Part shown: positions 51,526 through 62,453 of the stretch, piece by piece
Layout: every line of letters starts with the position of its first letter
Numbering within the stretch: position 1 is the stretch's first letter
Source of the DNA: Phytopythium helicoides
Taxonomy: Eukaryota; Oomycota; Peronosporomycetes; Pythiales; Pythiaceae
Reading direction: 5' to 3'
Length of the DNA: 64,000 nucleotides
Assembly (NCBI GenBank): GCA_024867545.1
Contig: JANFNE010000024.1
Span: 295,773 to 359,772, forward strand
Notes under the pieces: generated by a model
Seen by the model: the letters and a program-made list of their open reading frames with translations, nothing else
What the model was told of the DNA's origin: nothing
The model's database searches: none
Position numbers and translations under genes: made by a program

Positions 51526-54500
51526 ATGCGGCTTTTGCCACAATCTTGGTCATACAGAAGGTGTCTGCCGCAAGAAAAAGCGTGCCGCGCAGAGCGCTCA
51601 GGCCCGACCCGGGGCAAAAAACGACTAGACTCTATGGGTTGGCAACTCATCGAGCCAAAACAACCAGAGTTTGAAGGCCGTACGAACTCTGGGAGCCAGC
51701 TCCCCTCGCTGTTCTGTCATCACCCAGCATCAGATGATGTACAGCCCAAGACGGAGAATATTTATGGTTACCTTTGCCCGAGTGGTCGGGTAGGAGACGC
51801 TTCTGTTTCGATTTTTATCGATAGCGGGGCTTCCTTCAATGCCATCGACCCTCGTGTGGTTTCGATGCTCGGCCTTGAAGTTATGTCGTCGCCAGATCCT
51901 TTGCGCATACGGCTCGACGATATGCGTCGTGTTACAATACCACGGCGAATTGTGCAATTTACTCTATGCCTGAAAGGATTTGACCCCTACAAGTGTGAAG
52001 CATACGTGTTAGAAGTGCCAGAAGACAAGAACATATTGCTGGGATTACCTTGGTTGAGGTCGGTGAATCCCGAAATCGACTGGGTCAATAACATAGTTCA
52101 CACACGAGGGACGTCAAGTGGTCTCGTCCTGCAACCATGCCCACATGCCTCAAAGGTTCAGCGTATTGCCGGACGTCGCCGCTCACAACCTCACCAACGA
52201 GCCAATGACAGATATCTTGATACGCTTCTGTTCTACACAAAGCATGAGTACGTATCCGGTGCCGGTGAGACTAAGATTATATCTCACCGCCAATTCCGTC
52301 GTGCAACGCCTGGTAGCGACGAATTCTGCTTTGCTGTTCGAGTCGATGCATCGTCTGACAAGGCACAACGTCAGCTGGGTCAGGATTGGGATGCCTTGAA
52401 AGGGCGACCAGAAGAACGCGTTTTGCTACGATACAAGGACTCAGTCTTCCGTGGAGAGTTACCGAGTACGGCTCCTCAACGATCCCTTGATATCGAGGCA
52501 GAAGTCGAGCTAATTGACGACATTCCTGTCACTCGAAAGCAGTTTCGGCTAAGCGATGAGATGAAAAAGGCCATCAGCGACTGAACCAAGGAAATGCTTG
52601 CTGCAGGAATCATTAGACCTTCGAAATCTCCCTACTGCGCGCCTACATTCTGTGTAAAGAAAGCTGCTGGGTGGCGAATAGTCCACGACTTCCGAGGAAT
52701 CAACGCCAAGTTAAGAATTCCCGCGACGCCGATCCCTCGAAAGGAGGACATCTACGATGAGATGGCAGGCGCTCAGCTCTTTTCCGCTATGGATCTTCTT
52801 TGTGGGTTCTTCTAAGTACGTCTCCGCGAGCGCGACATCCAGTATACAGCTTTCTCGACACCAGATGGTCAATTTGAGTACCTCGTTACCCCTATGGGTC
52901 TGGCGTGCAGTCCCTCCGCCTTCAATCGCTTGATTCAGCGCATCTTCTTTGACCAACGCGGTTTCTGCCGAGCATATTTTGACGACCTGTTCGTGTTCAC
53001 GTAGACGGATTCCGTCGAAGAGCACCTAGCTGCACTAGATAAAGTGTTACACCGATGCAAAGAGCAGCAACTGTACATCAAGCTGTCGAAATGCACGTTT
53101 TTCGCCGAGGAAATTCCCTGCCTAGGCGACTATTTCGGCCGTAACGGCATTCGAATGGATCCTGATAAGGTTCGAGTAATCCGCGACTGGATGCTTCCTG
53201 CAACCAAGAGGCAGATGCAGTCATTCATTGGAACGTGCGTGTACGTGCTCAAGTACTGCAAAAATTTTGCCAACCTTGCTCCACCGCTTATGGAGTCGAT
53301 CAAAGGACGCTCCAAGAACGAGAAGCTTTCTCTAGAAGCTCGCCAAGTTGAGTGTTTCGAAGAACTAAAGCGGCTGCTTTCCAACCCGCCAGTTCTCGCT
53401 CATCCTGACACTGCACGGCCATTCCACGTTCGTATGGACGCATCCGACTATGCGATCGGAGGATACTTGTTCCAAGTCGATGATTCGGGCGAAGAAAAGG
53501 TGATCGCGCATGGCGGCCGCAAGCTTTCCCCAGCTGAATTGATGTATCCGACTCGAGAGAAAGAATTGCTTGCGGCACTTCATGCAATGCGAATTTGGCG
53601 TGTATACCTGATCGACAAGCCATTCTACATCAATACTGATCACCGCACGCTGCAATCGATTCTTGACCAAAAGACATGCTCACAACGACTCGCGCGATGG
53701 CTTAACGAGCTTGGCTCATATCGTCCACTCTTTCGGTGGATTCCTGGTTCCTCTAATGTCGTAGCAGACGCTATTTCCCGCAATCCTGGTTTCCAGCCTG
53801 GTACTTCCAGCCATTTTGTTTCCCTAGCGAGCCTTCTTCAGCAAATGACAAGTGAGGCGGGAAGTGAAGATCCAGACGAGGCGTTTGTACACTATATGGC
53901 AGCCCGACCTTCAATCCTTCAGCAATGTATCAAGCTGTACCCAGATGATCCGTCACTGGGTATACTGGTTGAGTTTTTACGGTCGCGTCAAGAAGAAACT
54001 GAGCCACCACCAATAGATTTACCACGGAAACTGCGAGCCAACGTTGCACATTTCTTTCTTGAAAGCGAAATTCTCTACTACCAGCCCTCGGTTGCCTCGC
54101 CTCGGCGTATTTGTGTTCCCGCTGACACTGATCTGATGAATGCAATTCTATTCGAGCATCACGACTCAGCGACAAGTGGCCATCCGGGGTATCTAAAAAC
54201 GCTATTAGCCGTCCAAGAGAAGTTTTACTGGCACCGAATGGACAAGACGGTTCGTCGGTACGTCAGCTCGTGTGAAATGTGCCAGCGAATAAAGGTATCG
54301 CAACGAAAGCCAGCCGGGCTGCTCCATCCTCTCGAAACACCTTCAAATCGCTGGACAGACATCTCAATGGATTTCGTGACAGGGTTACCGAAATGCGCTC
54401 GCTCTGGCTTTGACGCAGTGTTAGTGATCGTGGATCGCTTAACAAAGCGTGCTCACTTCATACCGACGACAACCACTTGTACAGCTATCGAAGCCGCACG

Positions 54501-55454
54501 TCTATTTCGCGACTCGTATCAGAAGTTGCATGGATTACCGAATTCTATCGTCTCCGATCGCGATTCTCGATTCCCAGCGACGTTTTGGTCCCAGCTCATG
54601 AGTTTTCAGAAAACCCAGCTTCGACTAAGCTCCGCTTTTCGACCCGAGACTGATGGACAAAACAAGAAAACAAATCAATTTGTCGCTGATTACCTTCGTG
54701 CATTTGTCAACCCACGCCACGACAATTGGGACGAACATCTTGCCCTTGCTGAATTTGCATACAATGCGCGAGTCCATTCTAGCATCGGAATGGCGCCCTT
54801 CGTCGCGGATATCGGTTACATTCCACGGTCTGTGAGCGATTTGTCACTGCCCAGTCATAGGGACCCACGCTCCAAGTCGCTGAAATTCATTGAGCAGCAA
54901 AGAGTTACAATTCAGCAGTGCAAGGACACGCTAGAAGCAGCACAGGCATCCATGAAATACTTCCATGACCGCAATCGGCCATCACACACCTTTGCGGAAG
55001 GTGTGATCAAGTGCTTCTAGACACGACCAATCTCGATTTACACCATCTCGGCACAACAGGGAAACGCAAGTTAGCCCCTCGCTATATTGGACCATATCCT
55101 ATTCTTTCGTCGACGACTCCCGACACGTACAAGATTGGGTTACCTCCAGGTCTGAAACTCCATGACGAATTCCATATCTCCTACTTACGTCCATATATTT
55201 TTGATGACAACCAACGCCGACTTAATGACGTTCCGCGCCTCATCACGTGCGACGGAACCGAGGGTCTTCAAGTACAGGCCATCTTAGCTCGACGCTCACG
55301 CAATAAGACCACACAGTACAAGGTTCGCTGGTACGGACGAGATAACCCCGATTCATGGGAACCGGAAGAGAACCTCGTCCAAGCTCGTGGCCTAATCGAT
55401 CGCTTTCTTCGAGCGGAATCGACACTTGGCAATCGACGAAGTCCCTCAAAGTAA
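51526..55454 (+). pseudogene. pol: Pol of gypsy element 3 with chromodomain, multiple stops and mutated integrase
   Basis: In order: protease (FIDSGASFNAID), RT (GWRIVHDFRGINAKL, FSAMDLLCGFF, MGLACSPSAFNRL, catalytic YFDDLFVF), RNase H (MDASDYAIGGYLF), integrase HHCC finger (HDSATSGHPGYLKTL...CEMCQRIK) and core (MDFVTGLP, SDRDSRFPATFW, ETDGQNKKTNQ), ending with a chromodomain (YKVRWYGRDNPDSWEPEENL). In-frame stops occur at 52582 (TGA), 52813 (TAA), 53003 (TAG) and 55018 (TAG). The catalytic Glu of the integrase core, normally in QTE(R/K), is replaced by Lys at 54664-54666. The frame is otherwise the same through most of the gene, so decay is by point changes. Confidence 0.88.
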
Positions 55455-55474
55455 GCGCTTTTCAGCGGTGGGAG

Positions 55475-55734
55475 TGTCATGATAAGCCACGACGTGACCG
55501 GCTGTTGTTCTGGCGTCATTACCCGTTTTTCAAGCTCAAGTTGCAGTGTTGCAGTTGTTTTCATAGTTTGAGATCTGAATCTCGATCCCTGATGTTTTCC
55601 AGGGCCGTAGATTCAAGTTACAGGACTAGTAGGAAGGCTAGGCACGCCTAGACAGCTCAATTCATTCTCGGTTTTGCGCCACAGCACGCTCTTCGCTCTT
55701 CCTCAACTGAGTTTCACCGCGTAATATCGTGACA
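55475..55734 (+). repeat. 3' LTR of gypsy element 3
   Basis: A 260-bp repeat, same sequence as 50250-50509 by reading. It is followed by the CTGCG duplication and the continuation of the DIRS-like element. Confidence 0.92.
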
Positions 55735-55736
55735 CT

Positions 55737-55962
55737 GCGGACTCGCTGCGTCAGCAGTCCGCCACCCTGATCCGCACGTGTGGTCGCTTGGTCTCGCTGC
55801 GCCAGCAGACCTGCAACTAGAGATCCATGGTACACGCAGAGCAGGTCTTGCACCAAAAGCTCCTGTGCCGACGACTGGTAAACTCGGCGACCGTCTCGCT
55901 GTGTCAACAGACCGCCCGTTAACGCGCTCATACACGATGGGCCGCGCTGCACCAGCAGGCCC
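55737..55962. repeat. Five regularly spaced imperfect hairpins (51-bp repeat) in the DIRS-like element
   Basis: Hairpin loops are centred at 55750, 55801, 55852, 55903 and 55951, a spacing of 51, 51, 51 and 48 bp. Most share an inner GCTG-NNN-CAGC stem-loop. The outer stems differ but stay complementary: GCGGACT/AGTCCGC, GGTCT/AGACC, GCAGG/CCTG(T)GC, GTCT/AGAC and GGGCC/GGCCC. The period is 17 codons and also gives a 17-residue repeat in translation (plus-strand (G/R)LAAPAD-like; minus-strand GLLTQR-like). The left arm of the first hairpin is the target of the gypsy-3 insertion. Confidence 0.7.
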
Positions 55963-56108
55963 TCCACTCATCGTTTCTGCCTCTGGGATGTCTACGGCCA
56001 GCCCATTGCAAGACTAAGACCAGAAGGTTGATACAGGGATAACATCAGAACTGGCCGCCGGAAGCCACAGTCACTCCGAAGACGGGAGGCTTTTCGTGAG
56101 GAAAATGT

Positions 56109-58122
56109 GTGACAAGCAACAGAAGGAGCTCCGCTTGCGGCAGGAACGGATCTGGGTTCGCCGCCAACTCGGCCGCATGCTTTCCGTCGGGAGCTTTAGC
56201 GGTGGGTCTCTCCCCTCCTCTCCCATCCCCTGCGGTCGATGCGCAAGGCCGTCACCTACTTGACAGGTATAAGCATGCAACCCTATGCGAATTGGTTCGG
56301 CGCTCTGCGGTCTCCCTACCCGACCTCGCCCGCCTGGTAAGGGGCGAGTCCCCAACAGATCCGTGTCCGAACAAGGCGCTCCAAGGCCCAGTACACGCGC
56401 CGGCCTGGCATCAATACCTATACGCCGACCGGTGGGCAGAGATCGTTCGACACGGTGTGGTGCCCCAGTGGATTGAGGAGCCCCCATCCCAACTCTTCCC
56501 GCCCAAGAATCACGCGTCGGCAACCTGCGCCTTCAACATGTTGGTGAAACAGTTCCGGAAAGGTCAAGATTCCGACCAATACCTCATCCTTGATATCGAC
56601 CTGCTCGACCAGTTCAAAGGCATCTTCTGCAGCCCTTTCGGGGCCGTCCAAGAAGGCGACAAACCAATCACGGAGGATGCGCGCATCATCCACGATCTGT
56701 CGTTTCCGCGAGGTTACTCCATCAATGACCACACTGCTACTGATCTTACCGTACAGGTCCGATATGATGGTGCTCTGGCGATCGCTGCCAGAATAGAAGC
56801 GGTCCACCGTGAATTCATCGGACTAGCGCGCATGATGTCCGGTGACGTTGCCGGTGCATTCCGTCACATCCCAATAAATGCCGACCATGTCGGCCGCTTC
56901 GCAGGCACAGTGCCAGAGTTGGGCGTCCTCGTTGTTGATCTTTGCTGCCCGTTTGGCTGGACTACGTCTCCGACGGCGTACTGGATTGCAGGAGGCGCGA
57001 TCAATCACCTGCACGCTACTTCTCAGCCGAAGTGGCCACTTCAACCATCAACCGGCGCCACCCCGTTCGACGGGAAGGTTTGGTGTGATGATCACAACTG
57101 CGTCGAACCGACCATCGGGTCTCGCCTGAACGAGGCAGCCTCATCTCTCCGACACTCCATGATCGCGACTCTCGGCCCTGAGGCCTCCAACAACGACAAG
57201 TTTACGGGTTGGTTTGTTCGAGGGACCGCCCTAGATCTGGACTGGAATCCCGAACACAGGACGGTCTCGATCCCGGCTTCCAAGATCCTGAAAGCGCGCC
57301 AGCGCGTCACAGCCGAAGTAAATCGATCTACAACCACGCGACGCCGACTCAATCGCCTTCTCGGGAGCCTACGACATGTCGCCACATGCATTCGACCGGC
57401 GACAGCATACTTCCAGCGTTTGGCGTCTCTTCAACGAGGTGCCCCGCATTTCACCACGTTTCCGCTGTCTTCGGAGGCTAGCAACGATCTTCGACGATCT
57501 GCGGTGGTTTCAAGCGATCATCGACGCGTAGCATCTCAATGCCATACCGCTCGAGAGGTTCACGCACTCTCAAGAACCATCCGTACGTGTATTCATGGAT
57601 GCCAGCAACCTCGGACTGTGTGCCATCCTCCCCGCTCGCCGTGAGTTTCTGCAGGTCGAATTCGACGGCGAAGAGCGCACCTTGATTGCAGAGCACACTT
57701 CCGTACTCGCCCCGGCGCTTGACATCAATATTCGCGAGCTGATGAGCGCGGTTTACGCTGCGTTGCTGTGGGACCATTCTTGGTCGAGCAACACACTCGG
57801 TCGGAATGTCCACGTTCGAGTTTGGATTGAAAACGTTTCTGCCGTCGCCTGGATCAACAAGCGCGCCAGCAGGAGTGCCTTCGCGCAGTTGCTGCTGCGT
57901 CTGCTCGCTCTCCAAGAAGTCCAACACAGGTTTTACGTTACGGCCGCACAAATTCCCGGTGCAGTGAACTCGATGGCGGACGCTGGCAGTAGGGTCTGGC
58001 AGTCTAACAAGGTGGCATGCCAACTCGCTAACATATCTCGTGGCTGGACACAGCTTACAGTCCCACCGAGCTTAAGGAAGCTCTCAACAGTATGGGAGCG
58101 CTGCTCCGAGCAGGTGCTCTAG
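56109..58122 (+). pseudogene. Reverse transcriptase-RNase H of the DIRS-like element
   Basis: An RT frame of 511 codons (56109-57644) with DARIIHDLSFPRGYSIND, GDVAGAFRHIP, CPFGWTTSPTAYW and the catalytic CDDHN. The frame then shifts: the RNase H (FMDASNLGLCAIL, DINIRELMSAVYAALLW, NSMADAGSR) lies in another frame to 58122. The RNase H frame is interrupted upstream by a TAG at about 57529 that is one C-to-T change from CAG (IIDA-stop-HLNAIPLERF). Such RT-RH pairs of the DIRS group make cDNA for recombinase-mediated integration. Confidence 0.78.
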
Positions 58123-59072
58123 CCACCTCCTCACGCCGATCGTACTCACGTGGTTGGGCGCGGTGGACTACCTGGTGCGACTTCATGGGCGTCTCGCCTT
58201 GGGTTCAACGTGACGCTGCGGTTGCGTCGACGACTCAGCTTGGGGCGTTTGCCGTCTACCTCTGGAAGTTCGGCATGAACAACCGCAGACAGGGCAACAC
58301 GTATGGCACTATTTGCACAAAACTGTGCGCTGTGCACTGGCATCACCGATTTACGCTAGGCTACGATCCGGGGGTTACCGCCCAGCATGCTCTCCTTCTA
58401 CGCGGAATCAGGCGATTCACGAATCCGGTACTCAAGCAACAACCCCTAACTCCCCGCATGCTCCGGCGTATCTTCGAAGCAATCGACCTCCGCCGGCCTG
58501 CGGGGCAAGTACTGTGGGGAGGGCTGTTGCTCGCCTACTTCTTTCTACTATGACGCTCGGAATACCTATATATTGGGCGAGCGTACCACCGATTCGTCTT
58601 GCGCCTGCAGGCTATCAGATTCCTGGACAAGCACGGCAACGTCGCGCGACCTAAATCCGCCTCAGTCGTAGGAATTGTGTTGCACGGATCGAAGAACAAC
58701 CAGTTTGGTCGAAAAGAGATGCGATATCACCATGCAACATCCGACTACGTGCTTTGTTCTGTGAAGGCCGCAAGGTGGGTGAGAAAAGGAGCAAGAGGCA
58801 TAGGGACACGGCCCGATGATCCCGCGCTGAAGACAGGACCATCAAGCGGTGTTTCGTCGAGTCAGATTGCATCGATCATAAAGAGAGCGGCCAGAACGGA
58901 AGGCCTGGATCCAACGCGCTTCTCCACACACTCAGTGAGAATTGGTGGCGCGACAAAGCTCCTGAACGTAGGCGCCAACCGCTTGGCAATCAAGCTCCTC
59001 AGGCGGTGGCTTTCACCCTGCTTCGAAGACTACCAAGTCTTGACAACGAGCTTTTCCACGGCGTTGCAATGA
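58092..59072 (+). pseudogene. Tyrosine recombinase of the DIRS-like element
   Basis: The N-terminal SAM-like region (SSRRSYSRGWARWTTWCDFMG) and the box I region (FFLL-stop-RSEYL) are followed by the catalytic H-x-x-R of box II (THSVRIGGATKLL) and a terminal Tyr (WLSPCFEDYQVL). This is the expected R...HxxR...Y arrangement. A single TGA at 58551, one C-to-T change from CGA, splits the gene in frame next to box I. The RNase H frame overlaps its start by about 30 bp. Confidence 0.8.
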
Positions 59073-59250
59073 TACCAGAATGCCCCCAGCAGTTCCTAAA
59101 CGTCTCGGCACTAACACTATCCCATGTCATCTCTGCCCATCGCATTGCAGTGGACACGAACGCTGGGCGAGCCTCCTCGTGGTTGAGATAGCGCTGGATT
59201 GAGATGTCGACCTTGATATCCTCGTAGTGCCGCTTGAGGTTGGCGATCAC
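59073..59250 (-). pseudogene. DDE-superfamily transposase C-terminal fragment
   Basis: A minus-strand remnant with NLKRHYEDIKVDISIQRYL, MRWAEMTWDSVSAETFRNCWGHSGI. This pattern is typical of the C-terminal part of pogo/jerky-type DDE transposases (Ser-x-x-Thr-Phe-x-Asn-Cys-Trp-x-x-x-Gly). The catalytic core is absent, so it is a fragment wedged between the DIRS-like element and the Harbinger-like relic. Confidence 0.6.
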
Positions 59251-59539
59251 GGTGTCGGATAATGCGTCCTAAAACCGTCCTAAAGTGTCCGAAACGTCCT
59301 AAAACAACCAAGGAATATTCTCGGCTGTGTTCTAAATTCATTCCTAAAGCGAACAAAACTTTCATCGAGAATCAACAAAATTTTTCCTAAACCTGTCCTA
59401 AGAGCAACTCCACCGGTACGGCTATCCTATCCTCCAGACAAACTCTAAAACAGGCGGTTTGCTAATTTAGTTTGCAGTCGTTTCTGCGGTCTCCACACCG
59501 TCACGGCTACTCTGCTGCCAAATTGTCGTTGTTGAAGTC
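59251..59539. other. AT-rich spacer with recurring TCCTAAA words
   Basis: Repeated tcctaaa/gtcctaaaa words cluster at 59266-59400 without strict periodicity. A segment gagcaactccaccgg near 59403 could be a terminal-repeat remnant of the following transposon, but no matching inverted copy was found downstream. Confidence 0.35.
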
Positions 59540-60914
59540 ATGAGCATGAGTGTAGATGAGTTGATGAATCAAGCGCAATCGCTGCTTGACTCGGACTCTG
59601 AAGAAGAAGAGACGATGCACGCTCTTCTCTTCATGCACAGACCACCAAATGCAGAACAAGCCAAGCATGGTGGATCGAAACAAGGACGCGCACCAAACAA
59701 GCAACGAAACCATCACGCACGTCATCTACGCTTGCTTGAACAATACTTCGGTCCAAACCCAGTGTACAACTCCAACGACTTCAGGCGACGCTACAGAATG
59801 CGTCGAGAGCTATTTACTACAGTAATGCGTGGGGTGATTGGATACGACTCCTATTTCACTCAGAGACGAGATGCAGCAGGATTCGTTGGAAAGTCAAGCC
59901 TATTGAAAGTCACTGCTGCACTGCGCGTTCTTGCATATGGGTCGTCCTTTGATAGCATTGATGAAAATTTAGAGAAGGCGGAGTCTACGGTTAAAGACTC
60001 ACTCAAGCATTTCTGTGAAGCAGTTATTATAGTGTTTGGAGAAGAGTACCTACGTCCACCAACCACAACAGAGCTACAAACTATACTGGAGGAAAATGCT
60101 AAGAGTGGCTTTGTGGGAATGGCTGGCTTGGTACTGGGAAAATTGTCCTATGACAGTTGCAGGACAGCACAAAGGTAAGAAAAGAAGCCGACCAAGGTGC
60201 TGGAAGCAGTAGCTGACTACAAACTGCGCATCTGGCACTACAACTTTGGGTCTCCTGGTTCGCTGAACGATTTGAACATATTGGAGCAGTCACCGGTATT
60301 CGATGCCTTCTTGCGTGGTGAGACTAGCTGGTCCAATACGGGATCAATGGTACGGTAATCTACGGTCATTGCATGATGTGCTTGTGGTTGTTAGTTGTTC
60401 TGATCAATGTTGCTCAGGAAATTTGTACGACATGCCATACCTTCTTGCAGACGGAATATACCCCAACTGGGCAGTATTTGTGAAATCCATTGAGAAACCG
60501 CTGGGGCAAAAGTATCAGCACTTTGCTAAAGCACAAGAAGGCTGTCGAAAGGATGTAGAACGATGCTTTGGAGTACTGCAAGCGTGATGGCGCATTTTGG
60601 ACACGCCGTGCCGTCTATGGAGGACAGCATCGATGGATACAATCATGAAAGCGTGTCTGATTCTACACAATATGATCGTTGAGGACGAGCATGGATTGTT
60701 TTCGTGCGATCCAAATGCGTATTTGTTTGAAGATTCGACACAGCCTGGAGGCATTCCAACGCTTACGGTAACTCGCCCACCACCGTTTCCAAGTATCGTA
60801 TTGGTTCAAACGATCATTCTTCGCAGAGCGAAGTTGCGAGACCAGTGGCTACAACTACGCTTACAGAACGACCTTGTCAAACACTTGTGGCAACGCCATG
60901 GGAAAGAGTTGTGA
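59540..60914 (+). pseudogene. Harbinger/PIF-like transposase pseudogene
   Basis: The N-terminal part (LRLLEQYFGPNPVYNSNDFRRRYRM, VTAALRVLAYGSSFDSIDENL, GEEYLRPPTTTEL) and the later blocks WENCPMTVAGQH, WHYNFGSPGSLNDLNIL, YLLADGIYPNW, QEGCRKDVERCFGVLQA and LILHNMIVEDE are those of plant/oomycete Harbinger-type DDE nucleases. At least one or two frame changes occur (60170-60300 and about 60340), and a TGA at 60585 separates FGVLQA from WRIL (one C-to-T change from CGA). It is dead as read. Confidence 0.78.
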
Positions 60915-61004
60915 TCGGAATTGGTTTCATTGTAGAACGGAATGAATATATATGCACAGTTGCCTAAACTACTGCGCTGGTGTTGTTATCACCAGGAGTG
61001 CCTA

Positions 61005-61434
61005 GGGTTTAGGGTTTAGGGAACTTATACACGTCCGGACAATGGCTAGCCCGATACAAATTTCAAGATAAAAGTGGCAGGACAATGGCCATCCCTCCCC
61101 GGAGCCATTGTCCTGCCACTTTTATCTTGGAATTTGTATCGGGCTAGCCATTGTCCGTCCCGAGCGCAGATGTCCGGACCCTTAACTATGGAAATTCCCT
61201 ATATGTCAGCCCTTGATGGAAACTCCGATACAAAAACTAAACCTCACCCACGGTACTACGGCAAAGCCATACTGTACGTAACAACGATGTCACTGGAATG
61301 TTGCCAGATTATTGGCAGTTGTGTTGTACAATGTGTGGGTAGTAAAACCACATGTACTACCACCGTAGCAAGTAGACGGATGTAAATGCTACACAGGCAA
61401 GTTATTCTCAATCAAGCAACAAGATATTGCTGTT
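61005..61434. repeat. Subtelomeric block, copy 1, headed by interstitial telomere repeats
   Basis: It begins with gggtttagggtttaggg (61005-61021) in the same orientation as the terminal telomere, then a 53-bp-arm hairpin, then unique sequence up to about 61434. A near-identical copy lies exactly 1,019 bp downstream. The copies lose similarity gradually after about 61415 (62434). A 103-codon frame inside is not a convincing gene. Confidence 0.85.
61037..61156. repeat. Hairpin with 53-bp arms (copy 1)
   Basis: The left arm 61037-61089 and right arm 61104-61156 are reverse complements with one mismatch (tttcaa against ttccaa). They are separated by a 14-base spacer catccctccccgga. The word ggacaatgg occurs at both ends of each arm. 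It resembles a foldback or MITE-like element, but no target duplication was identified. Confidence 0.9.
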
Positions 61435-62023
61435 CTTGTGATGGAGAAATATGTGACTATCAATAAACAGTGTGTAACTAATAGACTGACGACATGCAAT
61501 ATTTCACACACACCAATAGAACATCGCGCAAATTGAAATGGTGGACAATCAAGTATCAATGAAACTAAAGAGACTTGACATAATAGTTGGTGAGTGTGAA
61601 TAGAGAAGCGAAAAAATATGTGTTCGTGAACTCATGCACCAATCCAATGGCACAAACAAAACATCAAGCAAATTCAACCTATGGACAACCAAGTACATAG
61701 AGAACAAGACAGACTTGACAGTGGGCGAGTGTGAATGGATAAGAGAAACAACACTACTTCGTGAATCTGATGTCACCAAGGTACTCTTGTGGATATATAA
61801 CATGCGTGAGTGTGATCCTACACATTCAAGTGGTCAGCAATCAAACCACACGCCATCAGATGCTTCCAATATATAATTGACTGATATGTGGCAGATGACA
61901 ATATGTGATGGCTTCTTGAGCAATGCTTGATGATCATATGCACTGAGATGTGACAGCTAGTGCTCTACGACGCGGCGCCACTGATGACTACAGTTCAATT
62001 AGTTGATCATCAGATGATTTTAT
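61435..62023. other. Diverged AT-rich subtelomeric spacer
   Basis: No gene is supported. Loosely repeated segments (acagacttgacagtgggcga-like; gagtgtgaatgg; agaaacaaca) recur at about 61560-61640, 61690-61800 and again at 62580-62700, suggesting old duplications of a longer subtelomeric repeat. Confidence 0.5.
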
Positions 62024-62453
62024 GGGTTTAGGGTTTAGGGAACTTATACACGTCCGGACAATGGCTAGCCCGATACAAATTTCAAGATAAAAGTGGCAGG
62101 ACAATGGCCATCCCTCCCCGGAGCCATTGTCCTGCCACTTTTATCTTGGAATTTGTATCGGGCTAGCCATTGTCCGTCCCGAGCGCAGATGTCCGGACCC
62201 TTAACTATGGAAATTCCCTATATGTCAGCCCTTGATGGAAACTCCGATACAAAAACTAAACCTCACCCACGGTACTACGGCAAAGCCATACTGTACGTAA
62301 CAACGATGTCACTGGAATGTTGCCAGATTATTGGCAGTTGTGTTGTACAATGTGTGGGTAGTAAAACCACATGTACTACCACCGTAGCAAGTAGACGGAT
62401 GTAAATGCTACACAGGCAAGTTATTCTCAATTAAGCAACCATTGCTATTCTTG
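62024..62453. repeat. Subtelomeric block, copy 2, headed by interstitial telomere repeats
   Basis: A direct copy of 61005-61434 with offset 1,019 bp, again starting gggtttagggtttaggg. It is almost identical for about 400 bp, then diverging (for example caatcaagcaacaag against caattaagcaaccat). Confidence 0.85.
62056..62175. repeat. Hairpin with 53-bp arms (copy 2)
   Basis: The equivalent of 61037-61156: left arm 62056-62108, 14-base spacer, right arm 62123-62175. It carries the same single mismatch as copy 1, so the two copies share ancestry after the hairpin formed. Confidence 0.9.

Larger units (their letters stand above)
50250..55734 (+). mobile_element. Gypsy-type chromodomain retrotransposon, element 3, nested in the DIRS-like element
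   Basis: Two 260-bp LTRs (50250-50509 and 55475-55734), apparently identical, with TGTCAT...GTGACA ends and a 5-bp target duplication CTGCG (50245-50249 and 55735-55739). A short purine tract GGTGGGAG precedes the 3' LTR. Gag, protease, RT, RNase H, integrase and chromodomain follow in plus orientation, but several in-frame stops and a mutated integrase make it non-autonomous as read. Confidence 0.93.
55735..59072 (+). mobile_element. DIRS/Ngaro-like tyrosine-recombinase retroelement, right part
   Basis: This holds RT, RNase H and a tyrosine recombinase, the module set of DIRS/Ngaro-like retroelements, which integrate by recombinase and so lack an integrase. The coding parts are interrupted by frame changes and stops. 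The sequence changes to a DDE-transposase remnant at about 59072, so the right terminal repeat may be missing. Confidence 0.78.

Noticed and set aside
59399..59420. Terminal inverted repeat of the Harbinger-like element (GAGCAACTCCACCGG)
   Set aside because: No reverse-complement partner was seen after 60914 and no TWA-type target duplication could be assigned.
61074..61385. 103-codon frame repeated in both subtelomeric blocks
   Set aside because: It runs through the hairpin and non-coding-like sequence. Conservation is explained by the recent duplication, and no domain is present.
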